Of a DNA stretch of 64,000 bases, positions 7,401 to 17,317 are shown piece after piece. Below the pieces are notes generated by a model. The model was not told the DNA's origin. It worked only from the letters and a program-made list of their open reading frames with translations, and did not search any database. Each line of letters opens with the position of its first letter. Position 1 is the first letter of the stretch. Where the stretch lies: contig NZ_BOPB01000010.1 of NCBI RefSeq assembly GCF_016863535.1, positions 1-64,000 on the forward strand, read 5' to 3'. The DNA comes from Micromonospora lutea (lineage in GTDB: Bacteria; Actinomycetota; Actinomycetes; Mycobacteriales; Micromonosporaceae). The position numbers and the translations under genes are program-made.

Positions 7401-9314
7401 CTACTCCACGGTGACGGACTTGGCGAGGTTGCGCGGCTGGTCGACGTCGTGGCCCCGGGCGGCGGCGATCTCGGCCGCGAGCACCTGGAGGGGCACCGCG
7501 GTGACCAATGGCGCGAGCAGCGTGGGCGTCCGCGGGACGTAGATCAGGTGGTCGGCGTACCGGACCACCGACTCGTCGCCCTCCTCGGCGATGACGATGG
7601 TGCGCGCACCGCGTGCGCGTACCTCCTGGATGTTGGAGACGACCTTGTCGTGCAACATGCCCCGACCGACCGGGGACGGGACGATGCAGATGACCGGGGT
7701 GTTCTGGTCGATGAGCGAGATCGGCCCATGCTTCAACTCGCCTGCGGCGAAGCCCTCGGCGTGCATGTACGCCAGCTCCTTGAGCTTCAGCGCGCCCTCC
7801 AACGCCACCGGGTAGCCGACGTGCCGGCCGATGAACAGGATGGTCGTCTCGGCGCTCAGCTCACGGGCCAGCTCACGGACCGGCTCGATCCGCCCGAGCA
7901 GGTCCCGCAGCTTCTCCGGCACCTGGTGGAGCTGCTCGACCACGGCCGCCACCTCGTCGGCGAACTTGATGCCGCGCACCTGGGCCAGGTGCAGCCCGAT
8001 CAGGTAACAGGCGACCAGCTGGGTGAGGAACGCCTTGGTGGAGGCGACGGCGATCTCCGGGCCGCCGTGGGTGTAGAGGACCGCGTCGGACTCCCGGGGA
8101 ATGGTGGAGCCGTTGGTGTTGCAGATCGCCAGCACCCGGGCCTTCTGGTCCTTGGCGTGCCGCAGCGCCATCAGGGTGTCCATGGTCTCGCCGGACTGCG
8201 AGATCACCACGATCAGGGTGGACCGGTCCAGCACCGGGTCGCGGTAACGGAACTCGCTGGCCAGCTCCACCTCGCAGGGGATCCGGGTCCAGTGCTCGAT
8301 GGCGTACTTCGCCACCATCCCGGCGTGGTAGGAGGTGCCGCAGGCGACGATGAAGACCTTGTCGACGTCGCGCAGGTCCTGGTCGCTGAGGCGGACCTCG
8401 TCGAGCATGATCTCGCCGGTTTCGGTGAGCCGGCCGAGCAGCGTGTCGGCGACCGCCTCCGGCTGCTCGGCGATCTCCTTGAGCATGAACCAGTCGTAGC
8501 CGCCCTTCTCTGCGGCGGAGGAGTCCCAGTCGATGTGGAAGTCCTTGCCACTGGCGGGCTGGCCGTCGAAGTCGGTGATCTCGATGCTGTCACTGGTGAT
8601 CAGGACGATCTGGTCCTGGCCCAGCTCGACCGCTTCCCGGGTGTGCTCGATGAACGCGGCGACGTCGCTGGCCAGGTAGTTCTCCCCGACACCGCGACCG
8701 ACGACCAGGGGTGAGTTGCGGCGTGCGCCGACCACCGCGCCGGGAATCGCCGAGTCCACGGCGAGCAGTGTGAAGGCGCCCTCCAGCCGTTGGCACACCA
8801 CGCGCATCGCGGCGGTCAGCAACTGCGGCCCGTCCGGCTGGCCGGCCGCGCGCAGCTCGGTCAGGGCAGCCGAGAGCAGGTGCGCCGCGCACTCGGTGTC
8901 GGTGTCGCTGCTGAAGGTGACGCCCTGGTCCTCCAGTTCGGTACGAAGCTTGGCGAAGTTCTCGATGATGCCGTTGTGGATCACCGCAACCCGCCCGTCG
9001 GGCGACAGGTGCGGGTGGGCGTTGCGGTCCGTGGGGCCGCCGTGGGTGGCCCACCGGGTGTGTCCGATGCCGGTGGTGCCGTCGCCGATGCCGATCGGGC
9101 TGGCGCCACAGCCGGCCGGGTTCTCGGCCGCCCGCTCGGAGAGCACCTTCTCCAGGTTGGCCAGCTTGCCGGCCTTCTTCTCGGTCAGTAGCTCCCCGTC
9201 GCAGACGATGGCGACGCCGGCTGAGTCGTAGCCGCGGTACTCCAGCCGCCGCAAGCCGTCGAGCACGATACCGAGCGCCGGTCGGGCGCCGGCGTAACCC
9301 ACGATTCCACACAT
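7401..9314 (-). CDS. glmS: Glutamine-fructose-6-phosphate aminotransferase
   Basis: Makes glucosamine-6-phosphate for the UDP-GlcNAc pathway. The 637-aa product begins MCGIVGYAG, whose Cys2 is the glutaminase nucleophile after Met removal. It continues with RLEYRGYDSAG and GIGHTRWATHG in the glutaminase domain and has two SIS domains (ISQSGET; later GRHVGYPVALEGALKLKE). The C-terminus PRNLAKSVTVE carries the expected sugar-site lysine. glmM, the next pathway enzyme, is 2.5 kb away. Length is normal. Confidence 0.98.
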   Translation of the reverse strand: MCGIVGYAGARPALGIVLDGLRRLEYRGYDSAGVAIVCDGELLTEKKAGKLANLEKVLSERAAENPAGCGASPIGIGDGTTGIGHTRWATHGGPTDRNAHPHLSPDGRVAVIHNGIIENFAKLRTELEDQGVTFSSDTDTECAAHLLSAALTELRAAGQPDGPQLLTAAMRVVCQRLEGAFTLLAVDSAIPGAVVGARRNSPLVVGRGVGENYLASDVAAFIEHTREAVELGQDQIVLITSDSIEITDFDGQPASGKDFHIDWDSSAAEKGGYDWFMLKEIAEQPEAVADTLLGRLTETGEIMLDEVRLSDQDLRDVDKVFIVACGTSYHAGMVAKYAIEHWTRIPCEVELASEFRYRDPVLDRSTLIVVISQSGETMDTLMALRHAKDQKARVLAICNTNGSTIPRESDAVLYTHGGPEIAVASTKAFLTQLVACYLIGLHLAQVRGIKFADEVAAVVEQLHQVPEKLRDLLGRIEPVRELARELSAETTILFIGRHVGYPVALEGALKLKELAYMHAEGFAAGELKHGPISLIDQNTPVICIVPSPVGRGMLHDKVVSNIQEVRARGARTIVIAEEGDESVVRYADHLIYVPRTPTLLAPLVTAVPLQVLAAEIAAARGHDVDQPRNLAKSVTVE

Positions 9315-9470
9315 GGGTGGCAGCCTAACCAGTTTCGCTCACGATGTCTGCTCGAAAGCGGGGTAAACAATCACTGAACTTGAGCGATCTGGCGATCACG
9401 GTGAAGGCTGCCACAAAGCACGCATCCAGCGGCGGGCCGGCCAACAGATCGCACCCGTACCCTGACGGGC
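9315..9470. promoter_or_regulatory. Divergent gap between glmS and the aminotransferase
   Basis: A 156-bp gap between two divergent starts must hold both promoters. Its AT-richer part is around 9355-9420. No clear -35/-10 pair, hairpin or glmS-type ribozyme could be recognised by eye. Confidence 0.35.
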
Positions 9471-10664
9471 GTGACGAGCAGCGATGTCGACCCGCTGGTG
9501 TCCCGGATGCGCCCGTTCGGGACGACCATCTTCGCCGAGATGTCCGCCCTCGCGGTGCGTACCGGTGCGGTGAACCTCGGGCAGGGTTTTCCGGACACCG
9601 ACGGCCCGCCCGAGATGCTCGCCGCCGCGGCGGCGGCGCTGGCCGCCGGCCGCAACCAGTACCCACCCGGGCCCGGCATCCCCGAGCTACGGGCGGCCGT
9701 CGCGGCGCACCAACGCCGTTTCTGGGGACTGGAGTACGACCCGGACGGCGAGGTGGTGGTGACCGCCGGAGCCACCGAGGCGGTGGCCGCGGCCATCCTC
9801 GCCCTCTGCGAGCCCGGCGACGAGGTGATCTGCTTCGAGCCCTACTACGACTCGTACGCGGCCTCCATCGCCCTGGCCGGCGCGGTCCGGCGGCCGGTGA
9901 CGCTGCGCCCGGACTCGGACGGGCGGTACGCCTTCGACCCGGACGACCTGCGGGCCGCGTTCGGTGCGCGTACCCGGCTGGTGCTGCTGAACTCCCCGCA
10001 CAACCCGACCGGCAAGGTGTTCACCCCGGACGAGTTGGCCTTGGTCGCCGAGCTGTGCCAGGAGCACGACACCTACGCGGTCACCGACGAGGTGTACGAG
10101 CATCTGGCCTTCACCGACGCCCCGAGCGGGCACGTTCCGCTGGCCACGCTGCCCGGGATGCGCGAGCGAACCCTGCGGATCTCCTCGGCCGGCAAGACCT
10201 TCTCCTGCACCGGCTGGAAGGTGGGCTGGGCCAGCGGTCCCGCGGCACTGGTGTCGGCGCTGCTGCGGGTCAAACAGTTCCTCACCTTCGTCAACGCCGC
10301 ACCCCTGCAACCTGCGGTGGCGGTGGCTCTCGCCCTGCCCGACGACTACTTCACCGCCTTCCGGGCCGACCTGCAGGCCCGCCGTGACCAACTGATCGAC
10401 GGGCTGACCGCTGCCGGGTTCGACGTGCTCGTCCCGGAGGGCACGTACTTCGTCACCGCCGACATCACCGCCCTGGACGGCAGTGATGGTGTCGACTTCT
10501 GCCGTGCGCTGCCCGAGCGGTCCGGCGTGGTTGCGGTGCCCACCCAGGTCTTCTACGACGACCCCGAGGCCGGTCGGCGGCTGATCCGGTTCGCCTTCTG
10601 CAAGCGTCCCGAGGTGTTGGCCGAGGCAGTGACCCGGCTGCGCCGGCTACCCGAGCTGCGGTGA
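9471..10664 (+). CDS. PLP-dependent class I/II aminotransferase
   Basis: A 397-aa fold-type I aminotransferase. It has the substrate loop VNLGQGFPD, the NSPHNPTGK segment near residue 183, TDEVYEHL and the PLP-lysine motif SSAGKTFSCTGWKVGW near residue 240. These features place it with the kynurenine/methionine aminotransferase group (YbdL/DapC-like), not with aspartate aminotransferase itself. The start is GTG at 9471. Its 3' end overlaps the convergent membrane-protein gene by 18 bp. The true amino donor cannot be told from sequence alone. Confidence 0.92.
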   Translation: MTSSDVDPLVSRMRPFGTTIFAEMSALAVRTGAVNLGQGFPDTDGPPEMLAAAAAALAAGRNQYPPGPGIPELRAAVAAHQRRFWGLEYDPDGEVVVTAGATEAVAAAILALCEPGDEVICFEPYYDSYAASIALAGAVRRPVTLRPDSDGRYAFDPDDLRAAFGARTRLVLLNSPHNPTGKVFTPDELALVAELCQEHDTYAVTDEVYEHLAFTDAPSGHVPLATLPGMRERTLRISSAGKTFSCTGWKVGWASGPAALVSALLRVKQFLTFVNAAPLQPAVAVALALPDDYFTAFRADLQARRDQLIDGLTAAGFDVLVPEGTYFVTADITALDGSDGVDFCRALPERSGVVAVPTQVFYDDPEAGRRLIRFAFCKRPEVLAEAVTRLRRLPELR

Positions 10665-11756
10665 CCGCGCGGCCCGGGCCCGCCGTCGCGCCGCCGACCA
10701 GGCCAGCACCATCGCGACGAGGAAGAGCACGGGCGCGAGCTGAACGAGTTCGGCTGCAGAACGGACATCGTAGGTGACCGCGAGGAATCGGGCCCGCTCG
10801 GCCGCATCCTGCCACTCCTCGGGATCCACCTTGACGTAGTCGGGCGCGATGAAGAGCGCTAAGGCCGCCGGCACCGTCACGAGCAACAGGGCCAGCCGGC
10901 CCCGGGTCGACCGGCGCAGCGCGGCCCACCAGGTCAGAGCGGCGACCGCCAGCATGCCGACCATGATGAGCACCGCGCCACCGCCGAGGGTGGGCCACCA
11001 GACGTTGCGCCGGTCCAGCTCGCTGGCGGTCGCGCCATACACGGTCACCCAGGGCAATGCGATGCCGGCGAGCAACGCCAACGTCCCGGCTCCCGCCACG
11101 ACGACCCGGCCGGAACCCGGCCACGCGCTGGTCAGCACCACGGCGGCGAGGGTCGCGACGGCGAGCACCGCGAACGTCAGGCCGGGGCTGTCATAGCCGA
11201 ACCAGATCGACCCGTAGTCCCGGTCCATCACCGGCGTCAGCCGGCGCACGACCTCGGCCCAGCGGGCAGCGGCCTCGTCCGGTGTCGACGAGAGGTGGTA
11301 CGCGGCACCGACCAGCACGGTCGTCATGGCCAGCAGGGCACCACCCGCCGCGACCGCAGCGGCCCGTCCGGCGGATCTGGGCAATACCACCGCAGCCACC
11401 GTCAGCAGCACCAGCGGCACCAGCAGGAGAAGGTACGCCCAGCCCCACCCGTCGATCTCGGTGACGGCGAGCCCGGTGGTCGAATCCTGATAAAAGAGCG
11501 AGTCGTCTCTACTGCCCAGCACCTCGAGCTGCACCTCGGACCACGGAGCCGCCACGGAGCCGATGACCAGCCCCAGCGTGACCATGGTCATGAGCAGGCG
11601 GCCCCAGCGGGCCCCGAGCCAGCTCTGCTCTGCCTCGGCCGGTGCGTCGGCCGGCGGAAGGCCGGCAGATTGGTCCAGGGAACCAGGAGAACCTGGGTGA
11701 GACACAGTCACCCCCGTGAGATGTGGCGGCCCGCCCCTGCGGCGGCCGGCGGTCAT
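10647..11756 (-). CDS. Multi-pass membrane protein
   Basis: A 369-aa integral membrane protein of unknown function with about eight hydrophobic segments, the first near residues 53-73 and the last near 335-353. Between segments 3 and 4 is a polar loop rich in Asp, Arg and Trp. The ATG at 11756 is used here; a GTG at 11711 would remove a non-conserved-looking basic stretch and is equally possible, since neither has a strong ribosome site. No recognisable transporter or enzyme motif is present. Confidence 0.8.
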   Translation of the reverse strand: MTAGRRRGGPPHLTGVTVSHPGSPGSLDQSAGLPPADAPAEAEQSWLGARWGRLLMTMVTLGLVIGSVAAPWSEVQLEVLGSRDDSLFYQDSTTGLAVTEIDGWGWAYLLLLVPLVLLTVAAVVLPRSAGRAAAVAAGGALLAMTTVLVGAAYHLSSTPDEAAARWAEVVRRLTPVMDRDYGSIWFGYDSPGLTFAVLAVATLAAVVLTSAWPGSGRVVVAGAGTLALLAGIALPWVTVYGATASELDRRNVWWPTLGGGAVLIMVGMLAVAALTWWAALRRSTRGRLALLLVTVPAALALFIAPDYVKVDPEEWQDAAERARFLAVTYDVRSAAELVQLAPVLFLVAMVLAWSAARRRARAARSPQLG

Positions 11757-11831
11757 CGTCCCACGGCACCCTACACAGTAGGGGGACGCGCGTTGACCCT
11801 CGGCGGCGTCGATCGTCGCCGGTGGTGGCGG

Positions 11832-13184
11832 TCAGGCAGGGCTGGCGGTGCGGACCTGAGCGGCGATGCGCTCGGCGATGTCGCGGGCGGCCTGCTCGGT
11901 GGCCGCCTCGACCATCACCCGGACCAACGGCTCGGTACCCGACGGGCGCAGCAGCACCCGGCCGGTCTCGCCCAACTCGGCCTCGGCCCGCTCGACCTCG
12001 GCACGCACCGCCGGTGCGGCGGCACCGATGGTGCGGTCACCGACCGGCACATTGATCAGCACCTGCGGCAGCTTGGTGATCACACCCGCCAGCTCCGTGA
12101 GGGAGCGGCCGGTGGCGGCCATTCGAGCCATCAGGTGCAGTCCGGTGAGGACACCGTCTCCGGTGGTCGCGTACGCCGGCATGACGATGTGCCCGCTCTG
12201 CTCGCCACCCAGGGCAAGCCCGGAGGCACGCAGTTCCTCCAGCACGTACCGGTCGCCGACCTTGGTCTCGACCAGCCGGATGCCGGCGGCGGACATGGCC
12301 AGGCGCAAACCGAGGTTGCTCATCACGGTGGCGACCAGGGTGTCCCCGGTCAGCGTGCCGGCCTCCCGCATGGCCAGCGCCAGGATCGCCATCACCTGGT
12401 CGCCGTCGACCTCGTCGCCCTCGGCGGTCACCGCCATGCACCGGTCGGCGTCACCGTCGTGCGCGATCCCCAGGTGCGCCCCGTGCTCCACCACCGCCTG
12501 GCGCAGCGTCTCGATGTGGTTGGAGCCGCACTCGTCGTTGATGTTGAGCCCGTCCGGCTCGGCGTGGATCGCGATCACCTCTGCACCGGCTTCCCGGTAG
12601 ATCGCCGGAGCCACCTCGGCAGCGGCACCGTTGGCGCAGTCGACCACGACCTTGATTCCGTCGAGCCGGTGCGCCGTCGTTCCGGCGACGTGCTGCACGT
12701 AGTGACTCGCGCCGTCGAGCAGATCGTGTACCCGGCCCACTCCCGCGCCGACCGGACGCTTCCAGGCGGTGGTGCCGTTGGCCTCGATCGCCGCCTCGAT
12801 TCGCAGCTCGATCTCGTCGGGCAGCTTGTGCCCACCGGCGGCGAACAACTTGATCCCGTTGTCCGGCATCGGGTTGTGCGAGGCCGACAGCATCACCCCG
12901 AGGTCCGCCTTGGCCTCTGCGGTGAGGAAGGCGACCGCTGGCGTGGGCAGCACACCGACCCGGATCACCGTCGCGCCCGCGCTGGTCAGCCCGGCCACCA
13001 CGGCGGCTTCGAGCATCTCGCCGCTGGCCCGGGTGTCCCGACCCACCACGGCCAGTGGGGCGCGGCCTCGGTCCGACTCGGCGAGGGTCTGGGCGGCCGC
13101 GACTGCCACCGAGAGCGCCAACTCCGGGGTGAGGTCGGCGTTCGCCCGCCCGCGTACGCCGTCCGTGCCGAACAACCGGCCCAT
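11832..13184 (-). CDS. glmM: Phosphoglucosamine mutase
   Basis: Converts glucosamine-6-phosphate to glucosamine-1-phosphate. The 450-aa product begins [12 protein letters not shown]. It has the phosphoserine active-site loop [13 protein letters not shown] (Ser near residue 104), the metal-binding DGDADR motif near 245, the sugar-binding GGEQSGH motif near 330 and the phosphate-binding [12 protein letters not shown] near the C-terminus. The ATG at 13184 sits 9 nt after GGAGG; nearby TTG/GTG codons upstream are less likely. It follows rpsI, separated by a strong hairpin. Confidence 0.97.
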   Translation of the reverse strand: MGRLFGTDGVRGRANADLTPELALSVAVAAAQTLAESDRGRAPLAVVGRDTRASGEMLEAAVVAGLTSAGATVIRVGVLPTPAVAFLTAEAKADLGVMLSASHNPMPDNGIKLFAAGGHKLPDEIELRIEAAIEANGTTAWKRPVGAGVGRVHDLLDGASHYVQHVAGTTAHRLDGIKVVVDCANGAAAEVAPAIYREAGAEVIAIHAEPDGLNINDECGSNHIETLRQAVVEHGAHLGIAHDGDADRCMAVTAEGDEVDGDQVMAILALAMREAGTLTGDTLVATVMSNLGLRLAMSAAGIRLVETKVGDRYVLEELRASGLALGGEQSGHIVMPAYATTGDGVLTGLHLMARMAATGRSLTELAGVITKLPQVLINVPVGDRTIGAAAPAVRAEVERAEAELGETGRVLLRPSGTEPLVRVMVEAATEQAARDIAERIAAQVRTASPA

Positions 13185-13245
13185 ACCCACCAACCTCCGA
13201 TGAACTGCCGATACAGGAAGAATGCCTTGTCGCGAAGCGACGGAA

Positions 13246-13289
13246 ACGGCCGGCCCACCTCCCCTGTCGAGGGGAGGCGGACCGGCCGT
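13246..13289 (-). terminator. Hairpin between rpsI and glmM
   Basis: A 20-bp stem with two mismatches and a GTCG loop lies 30 bp downstream of the rpsI stop. There is no clear U-tract, as usual in high-GC actinomycetes. It probably ends or reduces rplM-rpsI transcription before glmM. Confidence 0.7.
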
Positions 13290-13318
13290 CCGTCAGAAGT
13301 ACAAGGTGCGGCTGGAGA

Positions 13319-13783
13319 TCAGCGCTTCGAGTACTGGGGAGCCTTACGGGCCTTCTTGAGGCCGTACTTCTTGCTTTCCTTGACCCGGGCGTCCCGGGTC
13401 AGGAAGCCGGCCTTCTTCAGGGCCGGGCGGTCGTCGGGCTCGCTGACGATCAGCGCCCGGGCGATGGCCAGCCGCAGCGCACCGGCCTGGCCGGTGGTGC
13501 CGCCGCCACGCAGGTTGGCGATGACGTCGAACGCCTCGGGCTTCTCGGCGGTCACCAGCGGGTCCTTGATCAGCTGCTGGTGCACCTTGCTCGGGAAGTA
13601 CGCCTCCAGGTCACGTCCGTTGCAGGTGATCTTGCCGGTACCCGGCACGATGCGCACCCGGACGATGGCCTCCTTGCGCCGACCCACGGTCTGGATCGGG
13701 CGGTCACCACGAGGCGCGCGCGCGACGGGCGCCGGCGCCTCGGTGGCCTCAGGGGCGACCTCGGTGGCGGTGATGTCGGTCAT
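13319..13783 (-). CDS. rpsI: 30S ribosomal protein S9
   Basis: Small-subunit protein whose C-terminal tail reaches the P-site tRNA. The 154-aa product has an actinobacterial acidic/Pro-Ala N-terminal extension (about residues 1-30), the conserved [11 protein letters not shown] segment, the [12 protein letters not shown] loop and a C-terminus ending in KAPQYSKR. The ATG at 13783 (MTDIT) has a GAAGGAAG site; a GTG overlapping the rplM stop is less likely. It is co-transcribed with rplM. Confidence 0.98.
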   Translation of the reverse strand: MTDITATEVAPEATEAPAPVARAPRGDRPIQTVGRRKEAIVRVRIVPGTGKITCNGRDLEAYFPSKVHQQLIKDPLVTAEKPEAFDVIANLRGGGTTGQAGALRLAIARALIVSEPDDRPALKKAGFLTRDARVKESKKYGLKKARKAPQYSKR

Positions 13784-13803
13784 GCTGCTTCCTTCGCCCG
13801 CGC

Positions 13804-14247
13804 TCACTGCGCGATCTGCTTGATCTCGAACGGCACTGGCTGCTGCGCGCCGTGCGGGTGCTCGGCACCGGCGTAGACCTTCAGCTTCTTGATGAGCTGA
13901 CGGCCGAGCTTGTTGTGCGGGAGCATCCCCTTCACCGCCAGCTCGATAGCCCGCTCGGGGCGCTTGGTCAGCAACTCGTCGTAGCCAACCTGCTTCAGGC
14001 CACCCGGGTAACCGGAGTGCCGGTAAGCAACCTTCTGCTGACGCTTGTTGCCGGTCAGCGCCACCTTGCCCGCGTTCACGATGACGACGAAGTCGCCCGT
14101 GTCGACGTGCGGCGCGAAAGTCGGCTTGTGCTTGCCCCGCAGCAGCGTGGCGGCGTGGGTGGCCAGGCGGCCCAGCACGACATCAGAGGCGTCGATGACG
14201 TGCCACTGACGCTCGATCTCACCCGGCTTCGGGCTGTACGTACGCAC
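13804..14247 (-). CDS. rplM: 50S ribosomal protein L13
   Basis: Early-assembling large-subunit protein. The 147-aa product begins (V)[19 protein letters not shown] and contains [17 protein letters not shown] and the conserved [10 protein letters not shown] motif. The GTG start at 14247 is the position usual for this family in actinobacteria; a longer upstream frame has no ribosomal sequence. It is the first gene of rplM-rpsI-glmM. In many actinobacteria truA lies close upstream; here truA is about 45 kb away. Confidence 0.98.
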   Translation of the reverse strand: MRTYSPKPGEIERQWHVIDASDVVLGRLATHAATLLRGKHKPTFAPHVDTGDFVVIVNAGKVALTGNKRQQKVAYRHSGYPGGLKQVGYDELLTKRPERAIELAVKGMLPHNKLGRQLIKKLKVYAGAEHPHGAQQPVPFEIKQIAQ

Positions 14248-14455
14248 AGGTCTACCTTGTCTCGTCGTCGGTCTGGGGTCGCGCGCCGAGGTGACCAGGA
14301 CAACCCAGCCGGACCAGCGCGCACGAACGACCAAGCGTACCTCAGGCGGCACGCCCACAGATGTCGTACAACAGCAGGCAACGATACCCGCAGCCCGGCC
14401 GGCCGGTCAAAACGGGGTCGGGCTGGCAGGGCAAGCGGGGCTTGTATGGCGACCG

Positions 14456-15823
14456 TCACACCCCTGCGCGGGCCATCCGGCTACCGGGACGCAGGTACGC
14501 CACCCAGGTGACCACCAGCAGTACCAGGAAGAACCCGACGTAGAAGCGCAGTGCCGGCTGAATGCCCCCGTAGGTCGACCGGGCCCAGGCATAACAGATC
14601 GGCACCAGAAAACCACCGAAGGCACCGACCGCCGAGATGATGCCCAGCGCACCGGCGGCCTGCCGACGCATCGCCAGCATCACCTCCGGCGTACCGCCCC
14701 GCTCCTCGCCCTTGACCTGGAAGATCCTGCTGATCATCCGGTAGGTCGAGCCGTTACCGACGCCGGTGGCCACGAAGAGCAGCAGGAACGCCGCGAAGAA
14801 CAGGGCCATGCTGCGTTGTTCGACGGACCAGAGCGCGCCCAGGGCACCGACCGCCATCAGCACGAAGCTGACCACCGTGACCTTGGCCCCGCCGACGAGG
14901 TCGGACAGGCGGCCGCCGAACGGCCGGCAGAGCGAGCCCACCCCCGCGCCGAGAAAAGCCCAGCCCAGCGCGACGTCCGGCCGGCCGAACACCGAGTTGA
15001 GCAGGGTGGGGAAGGCCGCCGAGTAGCCGATGAACGAGCCGAACGTGCCGATGTACAGCAGCGACATGATCCAGGTGTCGCGGTGCCGCAGCGACGACCA
15101 GACCGGCCGCACGTCGGCCTTCGCCTCGACCAGGTTGTCCATGAACAGGTACGCACAGACGGCGGCGATCACGGCCAGCGGGATGTACATCAGGCCGGCC
15201 CGGGCCAGGGCGAGGCCGCCGCCGAGCACGATCACCTGGGGCACCACGAACTGCACCACGGCCACCCCGATGTTGCCGCCCGCCGCGTTCAGTCCCAACG
15301 CCCACCCCTTCTCCCGCTCCGGATAGAAGAAGGAGATGTTGGCCATGCTGGAGGCGAAGTTGCCGCCGCCGAGCCCGGCCGTGGCGGCGATCAACAGCAA
15401 TGACACGAAGCCGATCTCCGGGTGCTCGACCGCCCAGGCCAGTCCGGTGCAGGGCACGATCAGCAGCAACGCGGAGATGACCGTCCAGTTGCGGCCGCCG
15501 AAGACCGGCACGGCGAAGGTGTACGGCAGTCGCAGCAGGGCGCCGACCCCGCTCGGCACGGCGGTCAGCCAGAGCGCCTGGCTGGTGGTGAGTTGCCAGC
15601 CGGCGTCGCCGAGCCGGACGACGACGATGCTCCAGAGCAGCCACACCGAGAAGCCGATGTGCTCGGCGAAGATCGACCAGATGAGGTTGCGCCGGGCGAC
15701 ACCACTGCCGATCCGCCGCCAGAAGGCCGGATCCTCAGGTGCCCAGTGCCCGATCCACCGACCCGGTCGGCGGTCCAGGCTCTCCTCTTCGATTACCGTC
15801 GGCTGCGCGCTCGTGGTGGTCAT
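14456..15823 (-). CDS. narK: NarK-type nitrate/nitrite MFS transporter
   Basis: A 455-aa major facilitator protein with about 12 membrane segments. The nitrate-porter signature GLGGGNFASSMANISFF near residue 150 is followed by YPEREKGWALGLNAAGGN, and a second related Gly-rich signature lies in the C-terminal half (FLGAGVGSLCRPFGGRLSD). It probably imports nitrate for the assimilation operon that starts 1.6 kb away on the other strand. No strong ribosome site precedes the ATG at 15823. It belongs with NarK2-like single-domain porters; whether it is a symporter or an antiporter cannot be read from the sequence. Confidence 0.94.
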   Translation of the reverse strand: MTTTSAQPTVIEEESLDRRPGRWIGHWAPEDPAFWRRIGSGVARRNLIWSIFAEHIGFSVWLLWSIVVVRLGDAGWQLTTSQALWLTAVPSGVGALLRLPYTFAVPVFGGRNWTVISALLLIVPCTGLAWAVEHPEIGFVSLLLIAATAGLGGGNFASSMANISFFYPEREKGWALGLNAAGGNIGVAVVQFVVPQVIVLGGGLALARAGLMYIPLAVIAAVCAYLFMDNLVEAKADVRPVWSSLRHRDTWIMSLLYIGTFGSFIGYSAAFPTLLNSVFGRPDVALGWAFLGAGVGSLCRPFGGRLSDLVGGAKVTVVSFVLMAVGALGALWSVEQRSMALFFAAFLLLFVATGVGNGSTYRMISRIFQVKGEERGGTPEVMLAMRRQAAGALGIISAVGAFGGFLVPICYAWARSTYGGIQPALRFYVGFFLVLLVVTWVAYLRPGSRMARAGV

Positions 15824-15936
15824 GGCGCAGAAGCTAGGGATCCGCCGTTACCACGGCGTTCGCCGTTCGGGTCGGCCGGGCAACGGGGAGCGCACCACCA
15901 GCCGGCGGCAATGGTGAGGTGCCGTCAGAGGTGCCG

Positions 15937-16230
15937 TCAGAGTTGCTGGAGGATGCGCAGCGCCCGGTTCACCCGCCCCATCGTCTCCGCGTCGGCGACG
16001 TCGACGCATTCGGTGAACCACTTCTTCATCGGCGAGGAGATCCGGTCGGGCATCACCACCTGGTCCCCCATCGGCACCGCCAGCGGCGAGTCGCGCAACA
16101 GTGCGGCCTCCACCACCTCGGCCACGATCACGATGGGCACCGCCGTGGAGTTGTAGACATCGGAACTGATCACCAGGCCGAGGCGCTCCCGGGCCCCTTC
16201 GATCCGCCAGACCTCGCCCCTACGCAGCAC
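15937..16230 (-). CDS. MazF/PemK-like toxin
   Basis: A 97-aa protein starting at GTG 16230 with LRRGEVWRIEG, the usual beta-1 opening of MazF/PemK endoribonucleases. It has a later RISSPMKKWF segment and a C-terminal helix (MGRVNRALRILQQL). The start overlaps the antitoxin gene by 11 bp, the usual coupled layout. Divergence is considerable, so activity as an mRNA interferase is inferred from fold signatures and context. Confidence 0.8.
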   Translation of the reverse strand: MLRRGEVWRIEGARERLGLVISSDVYNSTAVPIVIVAEVVEAALLRDSPLAVPMGDQVVMPDRISSPMKKWFTECVDVADAETMGRVNRALRILQQL

Positions 16231-16477
16231 GCGGAGGACCACCGAAGAGCAGGTCATCGACCATGCCGACCTCCTGGGCATCGGCCAGCGAGGCGGATTC
16301 CAGATCCAGCCCGGCCCGCCCGACGGCGGCGGCGTGCGCGGCGAAGACCTCACGCAGCGCCTTCTCCCGGGCCGCCTGGTCCATCCAGGCGGAGAGGGAG
16401 AGCCCTTCCCGCTTGGCGAACCGCCGGGCGTCCGCGATCGTCTCGTCAGCGAACGACAGAGTCACCTTGGCCGTCAT
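16220..16477 (-). CDS. Ribbon-helix-helix-like antitoxin
   Basis: An 85-aa protein. Residues 3-45 look like a CopG/MazE-type ribbon-helix-helix DNA-binding domain (a short strand KVTLSFADE, then two helices). The acidic C-terminal half would bind and neutralise the toxin. It overlaps the toxin start by 11 bp and starts 10 bp after the methyltransferase stop, so the three genes may be read together. Such pairs usually repress their own promoter through the antitoxin. Confidence 0.8.
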   Translation of the reverse strand: MTAKVTLSFADETIADARRFAKREGLSLSAWMDQAAREKALREVFAAHAAAVGRAGLDLESASLADAQEVGMVDDLLFGGPPRAA

Positions 16478-16486
16478 ACCGGCAGA

Positions 16487-17233
16487 TTACCCGCTGGTAT
16501 GACCACTAGTCATCCCCGAAGTGCCCCTCGCCCGCCGGCCACCGCGGTGGCCGGCGATGACGGCGAAGCGCCATGCCTTGAAGAAGCAGTCCACGTCATC
16601 CAGGCCCGCCTCGGTCAGCCAACGGCACTGCTCGGTGACCGACGCGGGGCGGTCGTAGGCCATCCGTTGCTCGGCGGCGGCGATCTCGACGGCGTCCGAA
16701 CCGAGCGCCGCGACCTGCGCCAACCAGATCTCGTGGTAGCGCCGGTCCAGTTCCGGGGTCGGGCCGGCCACCTGCTCGGCGTTGACGAAAACGCCGCCGG
16801 GCACCAGCGCCCCGGCTGCCCGCCGGTAGAGGTCGCGCTTGGCGACGTCGTCCAGGTGGTGAATGGCCAGCGCGCTGACCACGGCGTCGTACCGCCCGGC
16901 GGGCAGCGGACCAGTCAGGTCGGCCACCACCACCCGGTGCGCGACACCCCGGCCGGCCAACTGCTCGGCGGCGACCGCCAGCATCTGCGGCGCGGCGTCC
17001 AGCAGGGTCAGCCGCACGCCGGGCACGGCGGCGGAGAGCAGCGCCGACAGCAGACCCGTCCCGGCACCGAGATCGAGCACCTCGGGCGTACGCCCGGCCG
17101 CCAGCGCGGCCCGCAGCGGTGGCGCTGCCACCTCGACGGCGGTCGTGTAGAACGCGTCGAAGCAGGGCACCAGCCTGCGGCGTGCGGCATCGTAACTGCC
17201 TGCCACCGCGTCGAACGCCTCGGCCACACTCAT
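16487..17233 (-). CDS. Class I SAM-dependent methyltransferase
   Basis: A 248-aa Rossmann-type methyltransferase. Motif I is VLDLGAGTGLLSALLS near residue 48, followed by the acidic end of strand 2 (LLDAAPQML) and VSALAIHHLDD near 125, as in UbiE/small-molecule methyltransferases. The ATG at 17233 has GGGAGG 6 nt upstream. The C-terminus is a Gly/Arg/Ser-rich tail. Substrate unknown. It is divergent from nasA, so the gap 17234-17379 serves both, and it lies directly upstream of the toxin-antitoxin pair. Confidence 0.88.
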   Translation of the reverse strand: MSVAEAFDAVAGSYDAARRRLVPCFDAFYTTAVEVAAPPLRAALAAGRTPEVLDLGAGTGLLSALLSAAVPGVRLTLLDAAPQMLAVAAEQLAGRGVAHRVVVADLTGPLPAGRYDAVVSALAIHHLDDVAKRDLYRRAAGALVPGGVFVNAEQVAGPTPELDRRYHEIWLAQVAALGSDAVEIAAAEQRMAYDRPASVTEQCRWLTEAGLDDVDCFFKAWRFAVIAGHRGGRRARGTSGMTSGHTSG

Positions 17234-17317
17234 AACGCCTCCCATATAGCAGGATTCTCGTTCCACATTGTAGACCTGGCGAGTCGACTCTCAGCCGAGG
17301 TGCGGTGTGAGCGGCTC

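Noticed and set aside
9315-9470. glmS ribozyme upstream of glmS
   Set aside because: Too short and lacks the conserved core; such ribozymes are known from Firmicutes-type leaders.
15824-15936. GlnR box upstream of narK
   Set aside because: A GTAAC word is present but no correctly spaced GAAAC partner could be found.
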